From Myotis daubentonii (lineage: Eukaryota > Chordata > Mammalia > Chiroptera > Vespertilionidae): a DNA stretch of 64,000 nucleotides. Positions within the stretch are counted from its first letter, which is position 1. The number at the start of each line of letters is the position of its first letter. The stretch spans positions 117,747,033 to 117,811,032 of the forward strand of contig NC_081841.1 of assembly GCF_963259705.1 (NCBI RefSeq), read 5' to 3'. Below the pieces are notes generated by a model that saw only the letters and a program-made list of their open reading frames with translations, was not told the DNA's origin and made no database searches. Position numbers and translations under genes: made by a program. Shown piece after piece: positions 1-8,231 of the stretch.

Positions 1-51
1 TCCGGCTTATTTTAAGTGCCGTTTTCACAAAAATATCATTTCAAACAGGAA

Positions 52-434
52 GAATTCCTGTTTATAGAGCTCAGAACTTATGTATAAAGCTTTTAAATGA
101 GGAGTGTACTGTTTATGTTTAACATTGAGACTTAATTGGCGTGGCGTTTTTTGACTGAAACAGTTTATATCGTGAATGTGCTAGTATATACTTCTTAGGA
201 AACTGTAAAAATGCGGTTAAAGTCTTAATATACACAATTATCTTTCAAGGAAATGATTATGAACTTGTGAAAAACTGTTGAAACACGAGTAAATAGAATC
301 TAACTAAATTTAATGCGGAATTCAATTCCCGATATTGCAGGTAGAAAGCTCTGAAATGACGCTAATTCTGATAAGATTAACAACACCTGCTTTTTTAAGT
401 GGCATTTTCACAAAAATGTCATTTCAAACAGCAA
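52..434. repeat. Exemplar type A satellite monomer
   Basis: One complete 383-bp unit of type A. Diagnostic stretches are CGTGAATGTGCTAGTATATA, then GGAAACTGTAAAAATGCGG, TCTTTCAAGGAAATGATTAT, GAACTTGTGAAAAACTGTTG and AAATTTAATGCGGAATTC. In type B all these positions carry different bases, so the two types are distinguishable by many co-varying sites rather than one. Type A lacks the CCCGGG dyad of type B. The choice of GAATTC as unit start is arbitrary because the array is circularly permutable. Confidence 0.85.
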
Positions 435-818
435 GAATTCCTGTTTATAGAGCTCAGAAGTTGTGTATAAAGCTTTCAAATGAGGAGTGAACTGTTTATG
501 GTTAACATTGAGACTTAATTGGCGTGGCGTTTTTTAACAGAAACAGTTTACATCCTGAAGGTTCTAGTATACACTTCTAAGAAATATGTCAAATTGTGGT
601 AAAACTCTTAAAATACACAATTATATTTCCGGAAAATGAATATGAACGTGTAAGAAGCAGTTGAAACACAAGTAAATAGAATCAAACTACATTTAATGCT
701 GAGTTCAATTACCGAGATTACATGTAGAAAGCTCTGAAATGAGGAGAATGCAGATGATATTAACAACTACGGCTTATTTTAAGTGCCGTTTTCACAAAAA
801 TATCATTTCAACCAGGAA
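435..818. repeat. Exemplar type B satellite monomer
   Basis: One complete 384-bp unit of type B. Diagnostic stretches are CCTGAAGGTTCTAGTATACA, GAAATATGTCAAATTGTGG, GAATATGAACGTGTAAGAAG, CAGTTGAAACACAAGTAAAT and the CCGAGATTAC form of the next block. Most B monomers carry TTCCCGGGAA; this copy has TTTCCGGAAA at the same place (626-635). Type B is the commoner type in the window. Confidence 0.85.
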
Positions 819-2301
819 GAATTCCTGTTTATAGAGCTCAGAACTTATGTATAAAGCTTTTAAATGAGGAGTGTACTGTTTATGTTTAACATTGCGAGTT
901 AATTGGCGTCGCGTTTTTTTGACTGAAACAGTTTATATCGTGAATGTGCTAGTATATACTTCTTAGGAAACTGTAAAAATGCGGTAAAACTCTTAAAATA
1001 CACAATTATCTTGCAAGGAAATGATTATGAACTTGTGAAAAACTGTTGAAACACGAGGAAATAGAATCTAACTAAATTTAATGCCGAATTCAATTACCGA
1101 TATTACAGGTAGAAAGCTCTGAAATGACGCTAATTCTGATAAGATTAACAACACGTGCTTTTTTAAGTGGCGTTTTCACAAAAATGTCATTTCAAACAGG
1201 AAGAATTCCTGTCTATAGAACTCAGAACTTGTGTTTAAAGCTTTTAAATGAGGAGAATACTGTTAATGTTTACAATTGAGGGTGAATTGGCGTAGCGTTT
1301 TTTGACTGAAACACTTTATATCCTGAAGGTTCTAGTATACACTTCTAAGGAAAAAGTCAAATTGTGGTAAAACTCTTAAAATACACAATTATATTCCCGG
1401 GAAATGAATATGAACGTGTAAGAAGCAGTTGAAACACAAGTAAGTAGAATCTAACTACATTTAGTGCTGAGTTCAATTACCGAGATTAGAGGTAGACAGC
1501 TCTGAAATGACGAGAATTCTGATAATATTAACAACTCTGGCTATTTTAAGTGGCGTTTTCACAAAAATGTTATTTCAAACAGGAAGAATTCCTGTTTATA
1601 GAGCTCAAAAGTTGTGTATAAAGCTTTCAAATGAGGAGTGAACTGTTTATGTTTAACATTGAGACTTAATTGGCGTGGCGTTTTTTGACAGATACAGTTT
1701 ACATCCTGAAGGTTCTAGTATACACTTCTAAGAAATATGACAAATTGTGGTAAAACTCTTAAAATACACAATTAAATTCCCGTGAAATGAATATGAACAT
1801 GTAAGAAGCAGTTGAAACACAAGTAAATAGAATCAAACTACATTTAATGCCGAGTTCAATTACCGAGATTACAGGTAGAAAGGGCTGAAATGACGCGAAT
1901 GCTGATAATATTAACAACACCAGGCATTTTATGTGGCGTTTTCACAAAAATGTCATTTCAAACAGGAAGAATTTCTGTTTATAGAACTCAGAACTTGTGT
2001 TTAAAGCTTTTAAATGAGGAGAATACTGTTAATGTTTACAATTGAGGGTGAATTGGCCTGGCGTTTTTTGACTGAAACAGTTTATATCCTGAAGGTTCTA
2101 GTATACACTTCTAAGGAAAAGGTCAAATTGTGGTAAAACTCTTAAAATACACAATTAAATTCCCGGGAAATGAATATGAACGTGTAAGAAGCAGTTGAAA
2201 CACAAGTAAATAGAATCTAACTACATTTAATGCCGAGTTCAATTACCCAGATTACATGTAGAAAGCTCTGAAATGAGGAGAATGGAGATGATATTAACAA
2301 C

Positions 2302-4602
2302 TCCGGCTTATTTTAAGTGCCGTTTTCACAAAAATATCATTTCAAACAGGAAGAATTCCTGTTTATAGAGCTCAGAACTTATGTATAAAGCTTTTAAATG
2401 AGGAGTGTACTGTTTATGTTTAACATTGAGACTTAATTGGCGTGGCGTTTTTTGACTGAAACAGTTTATATCGTGAATGTGCTAGTATATACTTCTTAGG
2501 AAACTGTAAAAATGCGGTTAAAGTCTTAATATACACAATTATCTTTCAAGGAAATGATTATGAACTTGTGAAAAACTGTTGAAACACGAGTAAATAGAAT
2601 CTAACTAAATTTAATGCGGAATTCAATTCCCGATATTGCAGGTAGAAAGCTCTGAAATGACGCTAATTCTGATAAGATTAACAACACCTGCTTTTTTAAG
2701 TGGCATTTTCACAAAAATGTCATTTCAAACAGCAAGAATTCCTGTTTATAGAGCTCAGAAGTTGTGTATAAAGCTTTCAAATGAGGAGTGAACTGTTTAT
2801 GTTTAACATTGAGACTTAATTGGCGTGGCGTTTTTTAAAAGAAACAGTTTACATCCTGAAGGTTCTAGTATACACTTCTAAGAAATATGTCAAATTGTGG
2901 TAAAACTCTTAAAATACACAATTATATTTCCGGAAAATGAATATGAACGTGTAAGAAGCAGTTGAAACACAAGTAAATAGAATCAAACTACATTTAATGC
3001 CGAGTTCAATTACCGAGATTACATGTAGAAAGCTCTGAAATGAGGAGAATGCAGATGATATTAACAACTACGGCTTATTTTAAGTGCCGTTTTCACAAAA
3101 ATATCATTTCAACCAGGAAGAATTCCTGTTTATAGAGCTCAGAACTTATGTATAAAGCTTTTAAATGAGGAGTGTACTGTTTATGTTTAACATTGCGAGT
3201 TAATTGGCGTCGCGTTTTTTTGACTGAAACAGTTTATATCGTGAATGTGCTAGTATATACTTCTTAGGAAACTGTAAAAATGCGGTAAAACTCTTAAAAT
3301 ACACAATTATCTTGCAAGGAAATGATTATGAACTTGTGAAAAACTGTTGAAACACGAGGAAATAGAATCTAACTAAATTTAATGCCGAATTCAATTACCG
3401 ATATTACAGGTAGAAAGCTCTGAAATGACGCTAATTCTGATAAGATTAACAACACGTGCTTTTTTAAGTGGCGTTTTCACAAAAATGTCATTTCAAACAG
3501 GAAGAATTCCTGTCTATAGAACTCAGAACTTGTGTTTAAAGCTTTTAAATGAGGAGAATACTGTTAATGTTTACAATTGAGGGTGAATTGGCGTAGCGTT
3601 TTTTGACTGAAACACTTTATATCCTGAAGATTCTAGTATACACTTCTAAGGAAAAAGTCAAATTGTGGTAAAACTCTTAAAATACACAATTATATTCCCG
3701 GGAAATGAATATGAACGTGTAAGAAGCAGTTGAAACACAAGTAAGTAGAATCTAACTACATTTAGTGCTGAGTTCAATTACCGAGATTAGAGGTAGACAG
3801 CTCTGAAATGACGAGAATTCTGATAATATTAACAACTCTGGCTATTTTAAGTGGCGTTTTCACAAAAATGTTATTTCAAACAGGAAGAATTCCTGTTTAT
3901 AGAGCTCAAAAGTTGTGTATAAAGCTTTCAAATGAGGAGTGAACTGTTTATGTTTAACATTGAGACTTAATTGGCGTGGCGTTTTTTGACAGATACAGTT
4001 TACATCCTGAAGGTTCTAGTATACACTTCTAAGAAATATGACAAATTGTGGTAAAACTCTTAAAATACACAATTAAATTCCCGGGAAATGAATATGAACG
4101 TGTAAGAAGCAGTTGAAACACAAGTAAATAGAATCAAACTACATTTAATGCCGAGTTCAATTACCGAGATTACAGGTAGAAAGGGCTGAAATGACGCGAA
4201 TGCTGATAATATTAACAACACCAGGCATTTTATGTGGCGTTTTCACAAAAATGTCATTTCAAACAGGAAGAATTTCTGTTTATAGAACTCAGAACTTGTG
4301 TTTAAAGCTTTTAAATGAGGAGAATACTGTTAATGTTTACAATTGAGGGTGAATTGGCCTGGCGTTTTTTGACTGAAACAGTTTATATCCTGAAGGTTCT
4401 AGTATACACTTCTAAGGAAAAGGTCAAATTGTGGTAAAACTCTTAAAATACACAATTAAATTCCCGGGAAATGAATATGAACGTGTAAGAAGCAGTTGAA
4501 ACACAAGTAAATAGAATCTAACTACATTTAATGCCGAGTTCAATTACCCAGATTACATGTAGAAAGCTCTGAAATGAGGAGAATGGAGATGATATTAACA
4601 AC
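2302..4602. repeat. 6-mer higher-order repeat, copy 2 (2301 bp)
   Basis: Second complete copy of the A-B-A-B-B-B hexamer, the same length as copy 1 with no net indel. Private differences include TTTTTTAAAAG near 2838 where copies 1 and 3 have TTTTTTAACAG, and CTGAAGATTCTAG near 3626 where copy 1 has CTGAAGGTTCTAG. Such near identity between whole 2.3-kb units indicates recent amplification or gene-conversion-like homogenisation at HOR level. Confidence 0.93.
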
Positions 4603-5285
4603 TCCGGCTTATTTTAAGTGCCGTTTTCACAAAAATATCATTTCAAACAGGAAGAATTCCTGTTTATAGAGCTCAGAACTTATGTATAAAGCTTTTAAAT
4701 GAGGAGTGTACTGTTTATGTTTAACATTGAGACTTAATTGGCGTGGCGTTTTTTGACTGAAACAGTTTATATCGTGAATGTGCTAGTATATACTTCTTAG
4801 GAAACTGTAAAAATGCGGTTAAAGTCTTAATATACACAATTATCTTTCAAGGAAATGATTATGAACTTGTGAAAAACTGTTGAAACACGAGTAAATAGAA
4901 TCTAACTAAATTTAATGCGGAATTCAATTCCCGATATTGCAGGTAGAAAGCTCTGAAATGACGCTAATTCTGATAAGATTAACAACACCTGCTTTTTTAA
5001 GTGGCATTTTCACAAAAATGTCATTTCAAACAGCAAGAATTCCTGTTTATAGAGCTCAGAAGTTGTGTATAAAGCTTTCAAATGAGGAGTGAACTGTTTA
5101 TGTTTAACATTGAGACTTAATTGGCGTGGCGTTTTTTAACAGAAACAGTTTACATCCTGAAGGTTCTAGTATACACTTCTAAGAAATATGTCAAATTGTG
5201 GTAAAACTCTTAAAATACACAATTATATTTCCGGAAAATGAATATGAACGTGTAAGAAGCAGTTGAAACACAAGTAAATAGAATC
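4603..5285. repeat. 6-mer higher-order repeat, truncated copy 3
   Basis: Matches the first 683 bp of copies 1 and 2 (about 1.8 monomers) and then leaves the register near 5285, where those copies read GAATCAAACTAC and this one reads GAATCTAACTAC, followed by ACAGATAGAAAGC and a shortened GAAATGACCGAATT. The 6-mer domain ends here, about 450 bp before the LTR insertion. Confidence 0.85.
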
Positions 5286-5734
5286 TAACTACATTTAATG
5301 CCGAGTTCAATTACCGAGATTACAGATAGAAAGCTCTGAAATGACCGAATTCTGATAATATTAACAACACCGGGCATTTTATGTGGCGTTTTCACAAAAA
5401 TGTCATTTCAAACAAGGAAGAATTCCTGTTTATAGAACTCAGAACTTGTGTTTAAAGCTTTTAAATGAGGAGAATACTGTTAATGTTTACAATTGAGGGT
5501 GAATTGGCCTGGCGTTTTTTGACTGAAACAGTTTATATCCTGAAGGTTCTAGTATACACTTCTAAGGAAAACGTCAAATTGTGGTAAAACTCTTAAAATA
5601 CACAATTATATTCCCGGGAAATGAATATGAACGTGTAATAACCAGTTGAAACACAAGTAAATAGAATCTAACTACATTTAATGCCGTGTTCAATTACCGA
5701 GATTACATGTAGAAAGCTCTGAAATGAGGAGAAT
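5286..5734. repeat. Satellite monomers outside the 6-mer register
   Basis: Just over one B-type monomer between the end of the 6-mer HOR and the inserted LTR. It carries small private changes (GAAATGACCGAATTC with a base lost near 5345, AACAAGGAAGAATTCC near 5414, GTGTAATAACCAGTTG near 5635) not shared with the flanking HOR copies, as expected of a poorly homogenised segment. No gene is seen. Confidence 0.8.
5729..5734. repeat. Target-site duplication, left copy (GAGAAT)
   Basis: GAGAAT directly precedes the TGCCGGG start of the inserted element and is repeated directly after its CCCGGCA end. Uninterrupted monomers elsewhere, such as near 8540 and 8935, have one GAGAAT in the context GAAATGAGGAGAATGCAGAT, so this is a duplication of target sequence. 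Confidence 0.93.
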
Positions 5735-5898
5735 TGCCGGGAGCCGGTCCATCCTTGCTGTTTCAAGGGACCTGGCATATATGGCATACGGTTCTTAATA
5801 TGTTTTCTCACCTTCTTGGCACTGTGTTTTAACCAAGGTCACCTTTCTGAGAAAGGTTGAATCCCCAGGTAGGGATTTTCCCCTGAAGTTAGGGAGGG

Positions 5899-5904
5899 AA
5901 TAAA
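5899..5904 (+). promoter_or_regulatory. AATAAA motif in the LTR (uncertain poly(A) signal)
   Basis: AATAAA lies about 150 bp upstream of the TATA box. A canonical LTR poly(A) signal would normally be close to the R/U5 border, downstream of the TATA box or just before the R region, so this may be a chance match. ATTAAA at 6035-6040, just before the TATA box, is another candidate. No clear AATAAA follows the TATA box. Confidence 0.3.
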
Positions 5905-6048
5905 ACCCCTCAACTAAGTGCCAGGCAGGTAATTAATCCCTTTAACTACGAGCAATCATGCTTAAACTACATAATCTTTTCTCCCTGGAATGGAGATAAG
6001 AAACGCCCTAACCTTTGTAATAGAGATTGATAGGATTAAATCAACTGG

Positions 6049-6056
6049 TATAAATA
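6049..6056 (+). promoter_or_regulatory. TATA box of the LTR promoter
   Basis: TATAAATA occurs about 315 bp into the LTR, where the core promoter at the end of U3 is expected. Transcription would start some 25-30 bp downstream, near 6080, which would leave about 550 bp for R plus U5. That is long for U5 but possible in this class. Whether the promoter is active is unknown. Confidence 0.6.
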
Positions 6057-6069
6057 CAGTTGTAACAAG

Positions 6070-6160
6070 ACAGAAACACTCAGAACTTAGAACACAGAAC
6101 TCAGAACACAGAACCAGACAGAGAGACAGAACTTCAGACACAGAACTTAGAACACAGGGC
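6070..6160 (+). repeat. CAGAAC-rich simple repeat inside the LTR
   Basis: Degenerate short-period repeats of CAGAACT, TAGAACA and CAGAACA occupy the stretch just after the TATA box, in the presumptive R/U5. The resemblance of AGAACTCAGAAC here to the satellite's GAACTCAGAACTT is short and probably coincidental. Confidence 0.6.
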
Positions 6161-6239
6161 TTGGAAGACAGGACCAAGAGAGACAGAGCCTAGGCACCGA
6201 ACCTACACAGAACGTTCTCTAGAGACAAAAGAACTTCGC

Positions 6240-6532
6240 TGGCGAGAACATGCCAGAGGATCCTGGAGAGAGACTGGCCTTGGAGCCTAGAGACAGAGCC
6301 TAGCGGGAGAACATGGCAAGGGATCCTGGACTGAACCTGACTACAGAGATTGGCAGGGGAACCTGACTGGAACCTGGACACTGAACCTGACTGGAGAGCC
6401 TGGACAGAACCTGGATGGAGAACCTAGCGAGGGAACATGGCTACAGAACCTCGCTGGAAATCCGAAGCAGAACCTCTCTGGAGATCCAGACCAGAACTTG
6501 GCTGGAGATCCTGGCTAGAGATCCTGGCTAGG
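6240..6532 (+). repeat. GAACCTGGA/GATCCTGG degenerate repeats in the LTR 3' half
   Basis: Repeated variants of GAACCTGA, GAACCTGGA and GAGATCCTGGCTAG follow one another, with a longer partly repeated unit (GAGAACATG followed by GGATCCTGG) near 6244 and 6306 and a third AGCGAGGGAACATGG near 6425. This internal redundancy probably accounts for the length of the region after the TATA box. Confidence 0.6.
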
Positions 6533-6631
6533 CTGCTGATCAACTGAACACTGTCTCCGTGTCCTTCGTTCTTCGCCGACTCCGTCCACACCTTTGGGGA
6601 CCCCTGGACCAGTTGGGGTCGGACCCCGGCA

Positions 6632-6637
6632 GAGAAT
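6632..6637. repeat. Target-site duplication, right copy (GAGAAT)
   Basis: Second copy of the GAGAAT target; the satellite resumes with GCAGATGATATTAAC exactly where an uninterrupted monomer would continue. The two copies are identical. Confidence 0.93.
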
Positions 6638-7980
6638 GCAGATGATATTAACAACACCGGCTTATTTTAAGTGGCGTTTTCACAAAAATATCATTTCAAA
6701 CAGGAAGAATTCCTGTTTATAGAGCTCAGAACTTATGTATAAAGCTTTTAAATGAGGAGTGTACTGTTTATGTTTAACATTGAGACTTAATTGGCGGGGC
6801 GTTTTTTGACTGAAACAGTTTATATCGTGAATGTGCTAGTATATACTTCTTAGGAAACTGTAAAAATGCGGTAAAACTCTTAAAATACACAATTATCTTT
6901 CAAGGAAATGATTATGAACTTGTGAAAAACTGTTGAAACACGAGTAAATAGAATCTAACTAAATTTAATGCCGAATTCAATTACCGATATTACAGGTAGA
7001 AAGCTCTGAAATGACGGTAATTCTGATAATATTAACAACACCAGGCATTTTATGTGGCGTTTTCACAAAAATGTCATTTCAAACGGGAAGAATTCCTGTT
7101 TATAGAACTCAGAACTTGTGTTTAAAGCTTTTAAATGAGGAGAATACTGTTAATGTTTACAATTGAGGCTGAATTTGCGTGGCGTTTTTTGACTGAAACA
7201 GTTTATATCCTAAAGGTTCTAGTATACACTTCTAAGGAAAACGTCAAATTGTGGTAAAACTCTTAAAATACACAATTATATTCCCGGGAAATGAATATGA
7301 ACGTGTAAGAAGTGGTTGAAACACAAGTAAATAGAATTTAACTACATTTAGTGCTGAGTTCAATTACCGAGATTAGAGGTAGAAAGCTCTGAAATGACGA
7401 GAATTCTGATAATATTAACAACTCTGGCTATTTTAAGTGGCGTTTTCACAAAAATGTCATTTCAAATGGGAAGAATTCCTGTCTATAGAACTCAGAACTT
7501 GTGTTTAAAGCTTTTAAATGAGGAGAATACTGTTAATGTTTACAATTGAGGCTGAATTTGCGTGGCGTTTTTTGACTGAAACAGTTTATATCCTAAAGGT
7601 TCTAGTATACACTTCTAAGGAAAACGTCAAATTGTGGTAAAACTCTTAAAATACACAATTATATTCCCGGGAAATGAATATGAACGTGTAAGAAGTGGTT
7701 GAAACACAAGTAAATAGAATTTAACTACATTTAGTGCTGAGTTCAATTACCGAGATTAGAGGTAGAAAGCTCTGAAATGACGAGAATTCTGATAATATTA
7801 ACAACTCTGGCTATTTTAAGTGGCGTTTTCACAAAAATGTCATTTCAAACAGCAAGAATTCCTGTTTATAGAGCTCAGAAGTTGTGTATAAAGCTTTCAA
7901 ATGAGGAGTGAACTGTTTATGTTTACAATTGAGGGTGAATTGCTGTGGCGTTTTTGGACTGAAATAGTTTATATCCTCAA
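6638..7980. repeat. Satellite monomers outside any clear HOR, right of the LTR
   Basis: About three and a half monomers linking the LTR to the 11-mer domain: an A type (GTGAATGTGCTAG near 6830) followed by B types. Two neighbouring B monomers (about 7090-7470 and 7473-7850) are almost identical and share the private variants GAGGCTGAATTTGCGTGG and AAGAAGTGGTTGAAAC at 383-bp spacing, pointing to a single-monomer tandem duplication. No gene is seen. Confidence 0.8.
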
Positions 7981-8231
7981 GGTTCTAGTATACACTCCTA
8001 AGAAAAATGTCAAATTGTGGTAAAACTCTTAAAATACACAATTAAATTCCCGGGAAATGAATATGAACGTGTAAGAAGCAGTTGAAACACAAGTAAATAG
8101 AATCTAACTACATTTAATGCCGAGTTCAATTACCGAGATTACAGGTAGATAGCTCTGAAATGACGCGAATTCTGATAATATTAACAACTCCGGCTATTTT
8201 AAGTGGCGTTTTCACAAAAATGTCATTTCAA
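7980..8231. repeat. Upstream partial unit of the 11-mer HOR
   Basis: From about 7980 (TACACTCCTAAGAAAAATG, AATTAAATTCCCGGG, GGTAGATAGCTCTG) the sequence follows the end of the 11-mer unit seen again at about 11820-12060 and 16030-16275. Upstream of this it diverges, so the HOR domain begins here. Confidence 0.75.

Larger units (their letters stand above)
1..2301. repeat. 6-mer higher-order repeat, copy 1 (2301 bp)
   Basis: The sequence starting at 1 recurs from 2302 and again from 4603, giving a period of exactly 2301 bp, i.e. six monomers of 383-384 bp. Type order read from the middle region is A, B, A, B, B, B. Comparison of copies 1 and 2 by eye finds only a handful of differences, for example ATGGTTAAC near 500 against ATGTTTAAC, ATGCTGAG near 697 against ATGCCGAG, and TTCCCGTGAA near 1778 against TTCCCGGGAA. 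Copy identity is therefore well above 99%, whereas monomers within one copy differ much more. The window opens inside the array, so the start is arbitrary. Confidence 0.93.
1..5734. repeat. Satellite array, left domain (about 382-bp monomer)
   Basis: Continuous head-to-tail satellite of about fifteen monomers. With GAATTCCTG as phase marker, unit starts fall at 52, 435, 819, 1203, 1586, 1969 and 2353, giving monomers of 383-384 bp. Each unit has, in order, the AGAATTCCTG block, an ATAAAGCTTT or TTAAAGCTTT HindIII site, a GGCGTGGCG block followed by a T-run, the A- or B-type middle, AAAACTCTTAAAATACAC, an AAATAGAATCTAACTA block, GTAGAAAGCTCTGAAATGA, and TTTTCACAAAAATGTCATTT. No gene is supported. 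Most of the domain is a 6-mer higher-order repeat. I do not recognise the family; a centromeric or pericentromeric location is inferred from array size and HOR structure only. Confidence 0.95.
5735..6631 (+). mobile_element. Solo LTR of an endogenous retrovirus (class II-like), 897 bp
   Basis: The only non-satellite DNA in the window. It begins TGCCGGGAGCC and ends GGACCCCGGCA, so it has the TG...CA ends of an LTR with a 7-bp perfect terminal inverted repeat (TGCCGGG/CCCGGCA), and it is flanked by a perfect 6-bp direct repeat GAGAAT that is single in empty monomers. No gag, pol or env reading frame, primer-binding site or polypurine tract adjoins it, so it is a solo LTR, usually formed by recombination between the two LTRs of a provirus. 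A 6-bp duplication and an LTR near 0.9 kb fit betaretrovirus-like class II elements better than gammaretrovirus-like ones (usually 4-5 bp); this assignment is inference. A TATA box on the + strand sets the orientation. I do not recognise the family. Short open frames inside are not credible genes. Confidence 0.9.

Noticed and set aside
1394..1403. TTCCCGGGAA as a STAT-like or other vertebrate transcription-factor site driving satellite transcription
   Set aside because: The match to a TTCC(N)GGAA-type dyad is suggestive, but the sequence alone gives no evidence of binding or transcription, and symmetry is lost in many monomers. Kept only as a structural observation.
6085..6115. Shared AGAACTCAGAAC words in LTR and satellite as common ancestry
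   Set aside because: The identity is about a dozen bases in a simple CAGAAC repeat; the surrounding sequences are unrelated.
5962..6657. Short open frames on both strands within and at the edge of the solo LTR
   Set aside because: They overlap one another on opposite strands, are 63-77 codons, consist of low-complexity repeat translations and match no retroviral protein domain; one runs across the LTR/satellite border.
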